Assembly (NCBI GenBank): GCA_963718195.1
Contig: CAVQYQ010000010.1
Coordinates: 1-64,000 of the forward strand
Source of the DNA: MADRE3 sp963718195
GTDB taxonomy: Bacteria; Desulfobacterota; Desulfobulbia; Desulfobulbales; Desulfocapsaceae
Length of the DNA: 64,000 bases
Direction of reading: 5' to 3'
A model generated the notes under the pieces. It was not told the origin of the DNA. It searched no databases and saw only the letters and a list, made by a program, of their open reading frames with translations. Shown piece after piece: positions 1-9,285 of this stretch (its first letter is position 1; each line of letters begins with the position of its first letter). The position numbers were made by a program, and so were the translations under genes.

Positions 1-321
1 TAATACCTCGTTTCTGGCAATACTCCGACATCAAATCTGCTCCCGTCCGCTCATACTGTGGGCTGTTTCCACCGATTAATAAAATGGCGGGATTTTGTTT
101 ATCCCTAATTATCGAAATTGCATGGTTCAGCCGCCTCTGGGTTTCAGAATCAACGCCATTCTCCTCTATTATACCCATGGAACAAGACAGCAACATCTAT
201 GAAATTGTTTATTTTGTTGAGAAAAATCAGAGGAATCGAAAAGAGTATAAGGAAGAAGTATGATCCCAACCTCCACAAATAGAAATATGAAAATCAGACT
301 GATTAGCAGTTTTCCAAACAT
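1..321 (-). pseudogene. DUF218 (YdcF/SanA/ElyC-like) membrane protein, broken and cut by window edge
   Basis: Three reading frames each carry part of one plausible protein. From the ATG at 321 a frame encodes a signal-anchor start (MFGKLLISLIFIFLFVEVG) and runs to about residue 41 before a stop at 169-171. A second frame continues with DVAVLFHGYN. A third gives ENGVDSETQRRLNHAISII, then AILLIGGNSPQYERTGADLM, and runs off the window edge. The motif order (N-terminal anchor, D-x-A-V-L, RRLxHA, GG-N/S, ERT-A-xxM) resembles DUF218 proteins, which are small envelope-associated proteins of mostly unknown function. The frame changes fall within about 60 nt near 165-215. Either the gene is inactivated or the sequence has local indel errors. 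It lies 25 nt downstream of the equally damaged acetyltransferase gene and probably belonged to the same transcript. Family assignment is moderate, from motif memory only. Confidence 0.5.
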
Positions 322-345
322 TTTAACGCAGCAATTGTCTGAACC

Positions 346-1935
346 TCATTTGGATCTAATTGATATATTGAGAAATTCTTGAAGCTCATATATATCTCCA
401 GTATTTGGGCAAACAGTTTCACCATCTCCTTCAAGCGGTAAATCTAATCGTTTACCAAACCGACTCATCCAGCCTGCCTGATACGCAGGATTTCCAACCA
501 TAAGAGCAAAAGGTTTCACATCTGTAAGGACAACTGCACCAGCACCGATAAATGAATACTCACCAATTGTAACACCACAAACACAGTTGCATTTGCTCCA
601 ATCGTGTTCCTTTTTTAACAAGTGTTGTTTATATTCATCCCTTCGGGGAAATTCGCAGCGTGGGTTAAACACATTGGTAAACACCATGCTGGGACCGCAA
701 AACACATTATCTTCAATCACACGCCTTCATAAACAGAGACGTTATTTTGAATTTTACAATTATTTCCTATGACAACGTTATTTCCAATCACAACGTTTTG
801 TCCAATAGAACAGTTCTCCCCTAATTTACAGCCTGATAACAAGTGACTGAAGTGCCAAATTTTACTCCCTTTCCCAACCTGAACATCATTGTCAATTACG
901 GCAGTGTCATGGGCAAAAAACTGTTTCCTTTCAAATTTTACCTGCCTTGTTTCGACATTGATTCGGCATTTACTCTCAAGAGCCTCCTGGCAGCCTTTCA
1001 GAATTTTGAGAACTCTCAACCCCTCTCTGCCATCTGTCTTTGGCAGGGTTCTCGATGAAATACAGTTCAGAAAATGTTCACACTCACTTTTTAGCGGTTC
1101 ACCCTCTTCCAGCTCTATCGATCTGGCCTTCTGCCTTGTCTGCAATGGGTACATTACCGCTCCAGTGAACCGAGTGCGGGTAAAGGGTGAGCTTGGAAGA
1201 CCACGGTGCTGTATCATCAAACACCACCATCTGTTTATCACCGACGACAACCAGCTTCTGCTCTTTAAACGGGTGCAGCCAGGAGACAAAGATATGGGCC
1301 TTTACACCACTGGGAAAATCGAGCAAGGTCATCGTGGTGTCGGCGATTTGCTGATGCAGGTAGTTTCCACCCTGTGCCTGAATGGCAGAGGGTAGCTCTT
1401 CCAGAAGTCCAATGATCACGGAGATATCATGCGGGGCAAAAGACCAGAGAACGTTTTCCTCCCTCCTCAATTTTCCCAGATTGAGCCGATTTGAATAGAT
1501 ATACTGGATTCTCCCTAATGCACCCTCCTCGACCATTTCTTTTAGTTTTATTACCGCAGGATGATACCAGAGCAGGTGGCCGGTCATTAGAATTTTATTG
1601 TGCTCTTCAGCTAATATATTCAGCTCTTCCCCATCCTGTTCTGACAGGCATAATGGTTTTTCAACATAGACATCTTTACCAGCAAGCATGGCTTCACGAG
1701 CCAGATCGAAATGAGTTTCAGCTGGAGTTGCAATAACGACGCCTTCAATTTCTTCGTTTCCCAACACCTCACTAAATGATATTGCACCGGTTATTCCTTT
1801 GTATTGCTCCAAGTATGTTTCAAGCTGGTCCGGGTTGCTGTCGCAGATTGTGTTCAAGGCTCCGAGATTATAAAAGTTACGTACGAGATTCTTACCCCAG
1901 TATCCTGTCCCAACGATTGCAATATTTTTCTTCAT
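346..1935 (-). pseudogene. Fused Gfo/Idh/MocA dehydrogenase - WlbB-type N-acetyltransferase, frameshifted
   Basis: The N-terminal part (1935 to about 1130) is a Gfo/Idh/MocA oxidoreductase with a Rossmann start IVGTGYWGKNLVRNF (residues 7-21) and the family EKP motif (92-94). Its frame ends prematurely at 1099. A shifted frame continues the same domain (EGEPLKSECEHFLNCI, GLRVLKILKGCQEALES) and runs without a stop into KFERKQFFAHDTAVID, the usual start of a WbpD/WlbB acetyltransferase, followed by hexapeptide repeats. That frame stops at 717-719 inside a gtgtg repeat. The expected continuation (IEDNVFCGPSMVFTNV) lies in another frame down to 346. Near 580-620 the expected TIGANATV strand is out of frame, while CGVTIGEYSFIGAGAVV is back in frame. 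WlbA/WlbB-type enzymes make 2,3-diacetamido uronic acid sugar nucleotides for surface polysaccharides. At least four frame changes make a functional product unlikely unless they are sequencing errors. The gene starts 31 nt after glmM. Confidence 0.7.
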
Positions 1936-1966
1936 TATCTAAAAAATCCTGTTCTGTTTGGAGGTA

Positions 1967-3319
1967 TTACATTCGATCGGCGTTGCTCACCAAATCACAT
2001 AACTCATCGGCCATTTCATTGATTATTTTCTCATCCTGACCCTCGACCATCACCCGGATTACCGGTTCGGTTCCAGAGGGTCTGACCAGGATTCTGCCGG
2101 TGCCGTTGAGTTTTTCTTCAAAATTTCTGATGGTTTTGGTGAAGTGTGGGATTTCATCGATGCTCATGCGGGTGGCTGTACGGACATTTTTTAAGACCTG
2201 GGGAAAGCTCTCCATGATGTTGGCAAGCTCTGACAGGGGGCGGTCCTGTTTCTGCATGACGGCGAGCAGCTGCAGGCCGGCAAGGATGCCATCGCCAGTG
2301 GTAATCTGGTCAAGGAAGACCAGGTGACCCGATTGTTCGCCGCCAAAGGAATAGCCATTTTCTCTCATGCATTCGACAACGTATCTGTCACCGACTGCGG
2401 TTCTGACCATCTTTGCACCGATGTTCTCCATGGCCACCTCAAGCCCCATGTTGGACATAACGGTTGCCACCAGGGTCTTCTTTTTCAGCTTGCGCCGTTT
2501 GAGAAGATCCCGGGCGCAGATTGCCATGAGGTGATCACCGTCGACGATCTGACCATTCTCATCGCAGACAATCAGCCTGTCACCGTCGCCGTCAAAGGCA
2601 AGGCCAAGGTCGGCACCAACGTTTCTGACCGTCTCTGCCATAATTTCCGGGTGGAGGGCGCCGCATTTTCGATTGATGTTTGTGCCGTCCGGATTGGTTG
2701 CGAGTGGTGTTACCTTTGCACCGAGCTCTTCAAACACATGGGGGGCAACGCCATAGGTTGCGCCATGGGCGCAGTCCAGCACCACGTGAAAATCATCAAG
2801 GGTCTGGTATTTGGGAAAACTGTTTTTCAGGAAGACGATATACCTGCCTTTGGCATCATCGATTCTTCGTGCCTTGCCCACTTCTTCTGCAACAGGCCTG
2901 AGCGCCTCCATTTTCTGGGAGAATATCAGGTCCTCAATTTCCTCTTCGACCCGGTCCGGAAGTTTAAAGCCGTCATGGGCGAAGATCTTGATGCCGTTAT
3001 CCTGGAAGGGGTTGTGCGAGGCGGAAATAACGACTCCGGCATCTGCGCGCATTGACGTGGTGATAAACGAGATACCTGGAGTGGGTAACGGACCGACGAG
3101 CATCACGTTAACCCCCATGGAGCAGATACCTGCTGCCAGGGCATTTTCAAGCATATAGCATGACAGCCTGGTGTCCTTGCCGATAACAATGCTGTGCCCG
3201 CGGGCACGATCCTTGACGATAAAGGCGATCGCCCGTCCCACCTGCATTGCTATTTCGGTGGTCATCGGATGTTTGTTCGCCTCGCCCCGAATGCCGTCTG
3301 TACCAAATAGTTGTCTCAC
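1967..3319 (-). CDS. glmM: Phosphoglucosamine mutase GlmM
   Basis: Interconverts glucosamine-6-phosphate and glucosamine-1-phosphate in the cytoplasm, feeding UDP-GlcNAc synthesis for peptidoglycan and lipid A. The 450-aa length is typical. It begins MRQLFGTDGIRGEAN. It carries the phosphoserine loop ISASHNPFQDNGIK (active Ser about residue 101), the metal-binding DGDGDR loop near 240, and the phosphate-binding RPSGTEPVIRVMVEG near the C-terminus. It is third in the conserved cdaA-cdaR-glmM order, starting 5 nt after cdaR. In other bacteria the CdaA/CdaR/GlmM proteins interact and GlmM can restrain cyclase activity (established for Firmicutes). The same may hold here by synteny. Confidence 0.97.
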   Translation of the reverse strand: MRQLFGTDGIRGEANKHPMTTEIAMQVGRAIAFIVKDRARGHSIVIGKDTRLSCYMLENALAAGICSMGVNVMLVGPLPTPGISFITTSMRADAGVVISASHNPFQDNGIKIFAHDGFKLPDRVEEEIEDLIFSQKMEALRPVAEEVGKARRIDDAKGRYIVFLKNSFPKYQTLDDFHVVLDCAHGATYGVAPHVFEELGAKVTPLATNPDGTNINRKCGALHPEIMAETVRNVGADLGLAFDGDGDRLIVCDENGQIVDGDHLMAICARDLLKRRKLKKKTLVATVMSNMGLEVAMENIGAKMVRTAVGDRYVVECMRENGYSFGGEQSGHLVFLDQITTGDGILAGLQLLAVMQKQDRPLSELANIMESFPQVLKNVRTATRMSIDEIPHFTKTIRNFEEKLNGTGRILVRPSGTEPVIRVMVEGQDEKIINEMADELCDLVSNADRM

Positions 3320-3324
3320 AATAA

Positions 3325-4353
3325 TCAGCTACTCGTTGGTTCTGGATTAATGTTTTCGGGCTCGCCTTGCTGATCTTCTGCAGGGGCTTCACTTTCCTGG
3401 AGCAGTTCAACACCGGGTGGTTCCGGTATTTTCTCAAGTTCCACTGTCGCCGGGTCGATACTGATCACCTCAACAGGCAGGGTGAGCTCCTTGGAAGGAA
3501 GAATGCGTACGACGCCAAACCCGTTTTCCTGGTCTTCGATGACCATCGCCGTTAACAAAGAAGAAACATTGACCTTGTTCTCGATCAGCAGTTTTGGAAC
3601 ATTTGCTATAACCTGAACCTGCTCAAGAATCTTGTCACCGCTTGTTACCGGCTCCGCAAGCTTCACCTTGTATTGTTTTTGAACTGTTTCCAGTGCCACT
3701 GTAATATCTGCGGTTATGGTCGTCTCACCGATAAGGTCAACAATAGCCGGTTCCAGGTCCAGCGGCACCTGCTGCTGGATGGAATTTCGTAACCCGTTTA
3801 TGTTGATGACTTTGGTTCGCAGGACATCATATCGGGACAAGACGGTCTCAGGTCCGGTAATGGTAATAACTTCCGGATCCATCTGGAGTCGCTTGAGGAT
3901 ATATCCCGGTGAGGGTTCACCGGTGGTGACCGGGTTAATCTGAAATCTTTTCTGGATCAGTTTGTCCAGGGACAAAATAATAGATGACGGCTGTACCCTG
4001 AGAACGGTAATACCGCGCCTCATCGGTATCGAATCCACATCATTGGGAATAACCGTTGTTCCTGGAACTGCCTTTGACAAGTCTATCTGCCTGGTAATCT
4101 GCTTGGTTTCAAGTTCAAGAATCAGGGACCGCGGTCCGTTAACTCTTACTTCAATTTCTTTCTTGAACTGGTTGGAGATAACCAGGTCCCTTGGCAGGTT
4201 AATGACCTCAACAGGGATCATAACATTCTTGTCGACCGTCTGTTCACCACCGACGAGATTCCACAGTATTGTCGCCAGGACCAGAGAGATCACCATCGGA
4301 AACCACTCTTTGGCCATAAATTTGCGCCAGTATGTCATGCTTAATGGTTTCAT
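3325..4353 (-). CDS. cdaR: YbbR-domain protein CdaR, regulator of CdaA
   Basis: A 342-aa membrane-anchored protein with one N-terminal transmembrane helix (about residues 15-35, WFPMVISLVLATILWNLV) and a long extracytoplasmic part made of YbbR-like beta repeats. The repeats show in recurring patterns such as VNGPRSLILEL, ITGPETVLSRYDVLRTKVINI and ANVPKLLIENK. The C-terminal about 35 residues are rich in Glu, Pro and Gln and probably disordered. CdaR proteins bind CdaA and modulate c-di-AMP synthesis. The ATG overlaps the end of cdaA by 4 nt, which indicates translational coupling. The sequence is weakly conserved, as is normal for this family, so the call rests on domain style plus position between cdaA and glmM. 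Confidence 0.9.
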   Translation of the reverse strand: MKPLSMTYWRKFMAKEWFPMVISLVLATILWNLVGGEQTVDKNVMIPVEVINLPRDLVISNQFKKEIEVRVNGPRSLILELETKQITRQIDLSKAVPGTTVIPNDVDSIPMRRGITVLRVQPSSIILSLDKLIQKRFQINPVTTGEPSPGYILKRLQMDPEVITITGPETVLSRYDVLRTKVININGLRNSIQQQVPLDLEPAIVDLIGETTITADITVALETVQKQYKVKLAEPVTSGDKILEQVQVIANVPKLLIENKVNVSSLLTAMVIEDQENGFGVVRILPSKELTLPVEVISIDPATVELEKIPEPPGVELLQESEAPAEDQQGEPENINPEPTSS

Positions 4354-5144
4354 TTTCGATTAAACAGACTCCTCCAGTTCATGCTCTGCACCTCGTTCTT
4401 ACCGACAAAGATTGCCCGAAGACTGTTGGAAAGTGAAATTTCATCATTTACCGCTGTCATTGCACCATGCTGGACAAGCGAGATTCCCTGCGTTTCTTCT
4501 GAAACAACAAGGATGACCGCATCGGTCTCCTCTGAGAGACCGATTGCCGCACGATGTCTGGTACCGTATTGCTTATCGATATAGGGGTTCTGGGTGAGCG
4601 GCAGGATACTTCCGGCGGTGTGAATCCGTCCTTTACTGATAATAACACCGCCATCATGCAATGGTGAGACCGGCATAAAGATGGAAATCAGTATTTCTTT
4701 GGTGAGCCGAGCATCAAGCACAAATCCGGACTCAACATAGTCCCGGAGCCCCATGTCCCGTTCAATGACGATTAAGGCGCCGATACGTCTTTTGGAGAGA
4801 TAGAAAACGGTGCGGATTATTTCTTCCAGGTCTTTATCCATCATCCCCATGCTTTTCTGGAACGGAGATTTTCCAACCTGGGTCAGGGCGCGTCTGATAT
4901 CATCCTGGAAAACGATAATGATAATAATGAACAGCGAACTGAGAAAGGTCTGAAGCAGCCAGAGCAGGGTCGCAAGCTCGAGAATACTTGCCATGAAGTA
5001 TACCCCGACAAGAACACCAAGCCCCAATACCATCTGAACAGAGCGGGTTCCCCTGATAATGGAGATAAGCTGGTAGATGACAAAAGCCACAACCAGGATA
5101 TCAACACCATCCTGCCACCTGAATAATCTTATAAATTCAAACAT
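4350..5144 (-). CDS. cdaA: Diadenylate cyclase CdaA
   Basis: Makes cyclic di-AMP from two ATP at the membrane. The 264 aa comprise three N-terminal transmembrane helices (within about 12-80) and a DAC domain (about 95-240). The adenylate-binding RHR motif is present in GTRHRAAIGLSEE (196-198). The other signature, normally DGA, reads DGG here (LHDGGVIISKG, 164-166), a conservative but noticeable change. It is the first gene of cdaA-cdaR-glmM. Its upstream neighbour is the divergent DUF748 gene across a 507-nt spacer that should hold the promoter. Confidence 0.95.
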   Translation of the reverse strand: MFEFIRLFRWQDGVDILVVAFVIYQLISIIRGTRSVQMVLGLGVLVGVYFMASILELATLLWLLQTFLSSLFIIIIIVFQDDIRRALTQVGKSPFQKSMGMMDKDLEEIIRTVFYLSKRRIGALIVIERDMGLRDYVESGFVLDARLTKEILISIFMPVSPLHDGGVIISKGRIHTAGSILPLTQNPYIDKQYGTRHRAAIGLSEETDAVILVVSEETQGISLVQHGAMTAVNDEISLSNSLRAIFVGKNEVQSMNWRSLFNRK

Positions 5145-5651
5145 TTAAAAAAGTAAAAATAGAGATGTCCGCCCGTTCTGCACCCAAATTCCAGACGATT
5201 TTAACCTGCTGAGCCAGGCAAAATCTTCTGATTGAGACCTGCCTTTGGATGCAATTCACCTTATCACTATCTAGTTTACCTGTAATACCCTAGATTTACA
5301 AAATAATATTTATAGAATATTCATTTTTTCAATCTTTACCGGCCTGTTTATCAGCGGGTATGAATCTCTTGTTTGCCAGGGACCCTAAAAGCTCAGTGTA
5401 AAAGGCAGTTTATTTTTATGGATGAGGAACGATTTTCTATTGATTGTCCCTAATCATCTATTCTTCATTTTTTCTGTGAAAAAGGTTCCTTTATTTAAAA
5501 AATAGATGATTCTCCTTGAAAAATAGACCAGAGCAAGGCATATCTTCCTTGATAATATTTTTCCCGATCTTCGTGCTGCTCCTCCCATTCACTAAAACCC
5601 AGTAAGTATCACAGCACAAAGGATTTTAAACTATAGATAACGTTGTGGAAC
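5145..5651. other. Divergent intergenic region cdaA / DUF748 gene
   Basis: A 507-nt AT-rich spacer between divergent genes with no convincing ORF on either strand. It must contain the start signals for both units, but no promoter pair stands out. Its one clear structure is an 11-bp perfect inverted repeat (listed separately). Confidence 0.6.
5452..5511. repeat. 11-bp perfect inverted repeat
   Basis: AATCATCTATT at 5452-5462 is repeated exactly inverted as AATAGATGATT at 5501-5511, with a 38-nt spacer. It lies 140 nt before the DUF748 start. It could be a paired operator or a long-loop hairpin in the leader. No T-run follows, so it is not an obvious terminator. Confidence 0.5.
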
Positions 5652-8600
5652 ATGGCCGATAACTCCAGTGATCTGTTTGGATCGATTTCAATCTCAAGCG
5701 ATCAAAAATCAGCAACGGTGCCTGAGAAGAAAAGAAGTGCACCAAAGAAACCCCCGAAGGCGCCGAAAGTACAAAAGCGAAGGTCGACGAGTGGAACACT
5801 CAAGCTCCTGGTGCTGCTGATTGCAGCGGTCGGTATCTACGCAGCGATTGGCTTTATCCTGTTACCACACCTTGCGAAAAACAGCCTGCCCAAATATCTC
5901 GGTGAAAAACTCCATGTCAATCTTTCCATAAGCGATGCCCGATTTAACCCTTTCAATTTCCAGCTGGTACTCTCAGGAATATCCGTTGAAACAGATGAAG
6001 ATGGCGAACCGCAGACTCGTTTTCTGTCGATCGCAGAGGCAACTGTCAATCTCGATCTCCTGTCGTTATTACGCGGTGATCTTGTCTGCTCCACCATGGA
6101 CATCAACCGTTTGCACGCCCAGATCACACGAGACAGAAACAAACGTTACAACATTTCCTATCTTCTTCACAACCAGAGCAAAAGAAACCAGTCCGGAATC
6201 ATCGATTTCGCAGAACTCCCCTTTTTGTTCTCATTCAACAATATCAAGGTTTCCGACTCTCAGATAATTTTTGATGACAAAAGTACGGCAAAGACACACC
6301 ACATAAAAGAGATGGAAATCGCTCTGCCGGCCATATCAAATTTTCCGTATCAGCTCGACACCTACATTCATCCCCGTTTTTCCGCAGTCATTAACGGCAG
6401 TCCGATAAAAATGATTGGTGAGGCAACGCTTGGCGGCAGGAGTGAAGATGGGCGCCAGACACTTCTCAGCTGTGACCTGAACGACATAGATATCCCCCTT
6501 TATTTTGATTATTTACCGGTATCCCTTCCTATCGATGTCAGCCAGGGAAGAGCCAATGGGGAACTCCAGATATCCTTTTCACCGGATCAGGAAAAGGGCA
6601 GTAAACTAAAAATACAATTCAGCTTTACTGCAACTGACCTGGCGCTCGAGTCAAGAAACAGTAAATTGAGCCTGAAAGTTCCAACTGCAAAGTTTGAGGG
6701 TTCTCTTGAGCCGTTCAACCAATTGCTGGAAATTCAGAGTGTGCTCTTGCGGGAACCGACGTTGAGCAGCGACGGTATCATCACCAGGGAGACCCTGGCA
6801 AATCTCGCGCCATTAACCATGAGACCTGCTCCGGAAGACCCGCTCTTCCAGGTGATTCCTTCAATATCAATCAAATTGCTGATCGCCGATGGTGGGAACA
6901 TAATCATAAAAACGACTGGAGAGAACAAGCCCGTTCGAATCTGGCATTCAGTCCAGTTGAGCATAAAGAACTTTTCGAACACGCATCTCTTGCCGTCTGA
7001 AAAAGAAAGCAGTTTCAGGCTCAGTGGAGAGCATCTCAGTTCCTCAGCCTTTTTCACCTGGCAAGGCCAGTTTGACAAACAGAACAGGCCCGGCGGTAAC
7101 CTGCAGCTCAACAATATTGATGCTGCCATCATTGCGCCATTTCTCGGCAGGGACTCAAAAGACGTGGATGGCACTGCCGATGTCTCAGGGCTGCTGAGCC
7201 TGGCGCTTCATGGCGAGGGAGAAAAACCGTTTGACTACACATTGAAAAGCACCAAGGTTACCGTTAAAAACCTCAAACTCAAAGATAATGGGGTCGAATG
7301 GCTTTCTGTCCCGACCCTGCGTTGCGAACCTGTCAGCCGAATCAACAATATCACAGATCTTGGCAATGTCTTTCTCAAGAACAGTTCAGTGGTCCTTGAC
7401 AGTTCAAACCTGCCGCATCTCTTCCAGCGCTTTTCCGAACGCCCCACCCAGCATGTCATTCATGGAATAGATTTCTCCGGCACGGTCAGGATTACCGACA
7501 AGGATCGAAAAATAGAAGCGCTCGACTTTACCGACACGATTTTCCAGGCAAACCGCCTTGAACAGCAACAGGTCATTGAGGAAAATTTTGTTTTTACCGC
7601 AACCGTAAACAAAGCTGGAAGTATGAAAACGACCGGCAGCCTCCATATTGCGCCGCTGCAGATTTCGACTGAAATTGCCTTTTCCGGGTTAACACCGGAA
7701 GCGTTGTTTTCCTGGTTCAGCAGCAGCCCGACGTTCAGGCAGAGCCAGGGACGTTTTTCCGGCCAGGGGATATTTCGATACCCACAGAAGGAATATCAGG
7801 GTGCGCTTTCTGCAGAAAATATCGTTATTGGCAGCCAGAAAAATCCTGCATTTCAAGCGACGAAAATACAGTTCGACAAGATGTCATGGGTCGAATCAGC
7901 CAAGCTACTCTCAATTAATTACATTCTGGTTGAAGAGCCTGAGTTTTCATGGCTTCGAACAGATGGTGAATCCAATCCCGCCACTCCTCTTTCTGTGTTT
8001 CTTCGCCACATCTTTCTCCCAGAACCAGGGTCTCAAGAAGCAGATCCGGATGAAACGGTATCTGGGTTTTCTCTTTCGATCAACCAGATTGACATCAACA
8101 ACGGTGCCGTCGCCTACCAGGACAATCGGACGTTACCGCCACTTGTCCTTGGTTTGACATCAATCAATGGTAACCTGAACCAGATCGAATACCCTGTTGC
8201 AAAGGGTAACAGCGATTTTGAACTCACCGGAAACATTGAAGGGAATCCCTTTAATCTTGAGGGAAACGGCAGGCTTGTCCAAAATCCACCAGCTGGACAG
8301 TTTAACTTTACTGCTCAATCTCTACCTGTGGATCTATTTTCAAAGCAGATTACCGAAAAAATCAAAGATATCGACCCATCAAACGGTACCATAAGTATCC
8401 AAGCATCGACTCAGTTCGGTACTCGCGAAAAAAACCACTCTGCAAAGGTTGTTGTGTCCAATCTGCTTCCCAAAGAATCTGGCAGTTCTGCGGCCCTGGC
8501 GCTCTCACTGCTCACAGAGCCAGACGGTACATTTGTTATTGACCTGGAGACATCAGGGGACCAGCAGGCAGCCATTTTAACTGAATCGTTAAGCTATGTT

Positions 8601-9230
8601 GGGACTTCGATCATCAAAACATCGATTAACCCCTTGCTCCTGGCGGACGATAATTTTAAAGATCTCGTTGACAACCAATATATCTCTTTTTCCCCCGGAT
8701 CTTCTCAAATCTCCAGTGAAAGTATCGAGCGACTCAACCGGTTCAGTGAGTTCCTCAGCGCGCATCCGCTTATCAAGCTGAAAATTACCGGATACGTTGA
8801 CAAGGTCGAAGACTATAACGCCATCTACAACAATCTTGTCGAGCTTGAGAGAAAGCAGACCAAGCAGAAAAACGAGATGCGCAGGCAGGAGTGGGAAAAG
8901 CAGAAAGCAGCAGAACTAGAATTGATTGAGCAACAATTGGCGGACCAGGATGGTGATATTAAAGAAACCGACATCCCGATAAACAAGATCTCCGAGTTCG
9001 TCCCTGTAGCACCACGCCAGGTTGACGTTACGGATACCATGCTGCAGATACTCGCCGGGGAGCGGGAAAAGAATGCAATTGGCTATTTGGTCGACCAACT
9101 GTCGGTGCCGGCCAACCGGGTCGAACCTGCAGATTCAAAAATCAATCGGGTAAAAGATGGCGAGCGTTATTCGCGTGCTGACATAGCCCTGACTGACCTC
9201 TACTCTGAAACCATCAGCAAGGATATGTAA
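5652..9230 (+). CDS. Large DUF748 (AsmA-like) envelope protein
   Basis: A protein of about 1192 aa with a short basic cytoplasmic N-terminus (Lys/Pro-rich, residues 20-45), one transmembrane segment (about 50-75, LKLLVLLIAAVGIYAAIGFILLP) and a very long periplasmic part of beta-rich AsmA/DUF748 repeats. Near the C-terminus an OmpA-like pattern appears (ISFSPGSSQIS, then LNRFSEFLSAHPLIKLKITGYVD). It is interrupted by a charged coiled-coil insert (ELERKQTKQKNEMRRQEWEKQKAAELELIEQQ). DUF748 proteins belong with AsmA/TamB-type envelope proteins implicated in lipid transport or envelope homeostasis, but this member's role is unknown. Start: the ATG at 5652 was chosen over a TTG at 5643; neither has a strong ribosome-binding site. 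It is followed 55 nt later by a nitroreductase gene. Confidence 0.85.
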   Translation: MADNSSDLFGSISISSDQKSATVPEKKRSAPKKPPKAPKVQKRRSTSGTLKLLVLLIAAVGIYAAIGFILLPHLAKNSLPKYLGEKLHVNLSISDARFNPFNFQLVLSGISVETDEDGEPQTRFLSIAEATVNLDLLSLLRGDLVCSTMDINRLHAQITRDRNKRYNISYLLHNQSKRNQSGIIDFAELPFLFSFNNIKVSDSQIIFDDKSTAKTHHIKEMEIALPAISNFPYQLDTYIHPRFSAVINGSPIKMIGEATLGGRSEDGRQTLLSCDLNDIDIPLYFDYLPVSLPIDVSQGRANGELQISFSPDQEKGSKLKIQFSFTATDLALESRNSKLSLKVPTAKFEGSLEPFNQLLEIQSVLLREPTLSSDGIITRETLANLAPLTMRPAPEDPLFQVIPSISIKLLIADGGNIIIKTTGENKPVRIWHSVQLSIKNFSNTHLLPSEKESSFRLSGEHLSSSAFFTWQGQFDKQNRPGGNLQLNNIDAAIIAPFLGRDSKDVDGTADVSGLLSLALHGEGEKPFDYTLKSTKVTVKNLKLKDNGVEWLSVPTLRCEPVSRINNITDLGNVFLKNSSVVLDSSNLPHLFQRFSERPTQHVIHGIDFSGTVRITDKDRKIEALDFTDTIFQANRLEQQQVIEENFVFTATVNKAGSMKTTGSLHIAPLQISTEIAFSGLTPEALFSWFSSSPTFRQSQGRFSGQGIFRYPQKEYQGALSAENIVIGSQKNPAFQATKIQFDKMSWVESAKLLSINYILVEEPEFSWLRTDGESNPATPLSVFLRHIFLPEPGSQEADPDETVSGFSLSINQIDINNGAVAYQDNRTLPPLVLGLTSINGNLNQIEYPVAKGNSDFELTGNIEGNPFNLEGNGRLVQNPPAGQFNFTAQSLPVDLFSKQITEKIKDIDPSNGTISIQASTQFGTREKNHSAKVVVSNLLPKESGSSAALALSLLTEPDGTFVIDLETSGDQQAAILTESLSYVGTSIIKTSINPLLLADDNFKDLVDNQYISFSPGSSQISSESIERLNRFSEFLSAHPLIKLKITGYVDKVEDYNAIYNNLVELERKQTKQKNEMRRQEWEKQKAAELELIEQQLADQDGDIKETDIPINKISEFVPVAPRQVDVTDTMLQILAGEREKNAIGYLVDQLSVPANRVEPADSKINRVKDGERYSRADIALTDLYSETISKDM

Positions 9231-9285
9231 ATATAGAGTTTGCTTGTCGGCCCAGGGAGACATCATTGCTTTAGGGGAGAAGAAA

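Noticed and set aside
2324..3055. 243-aa plus-strand ORF opposite glmM
   Set aside because: It is the antisense shadow of the well-defined glmM gene, with no recognisable motif or ribosome-binding site.
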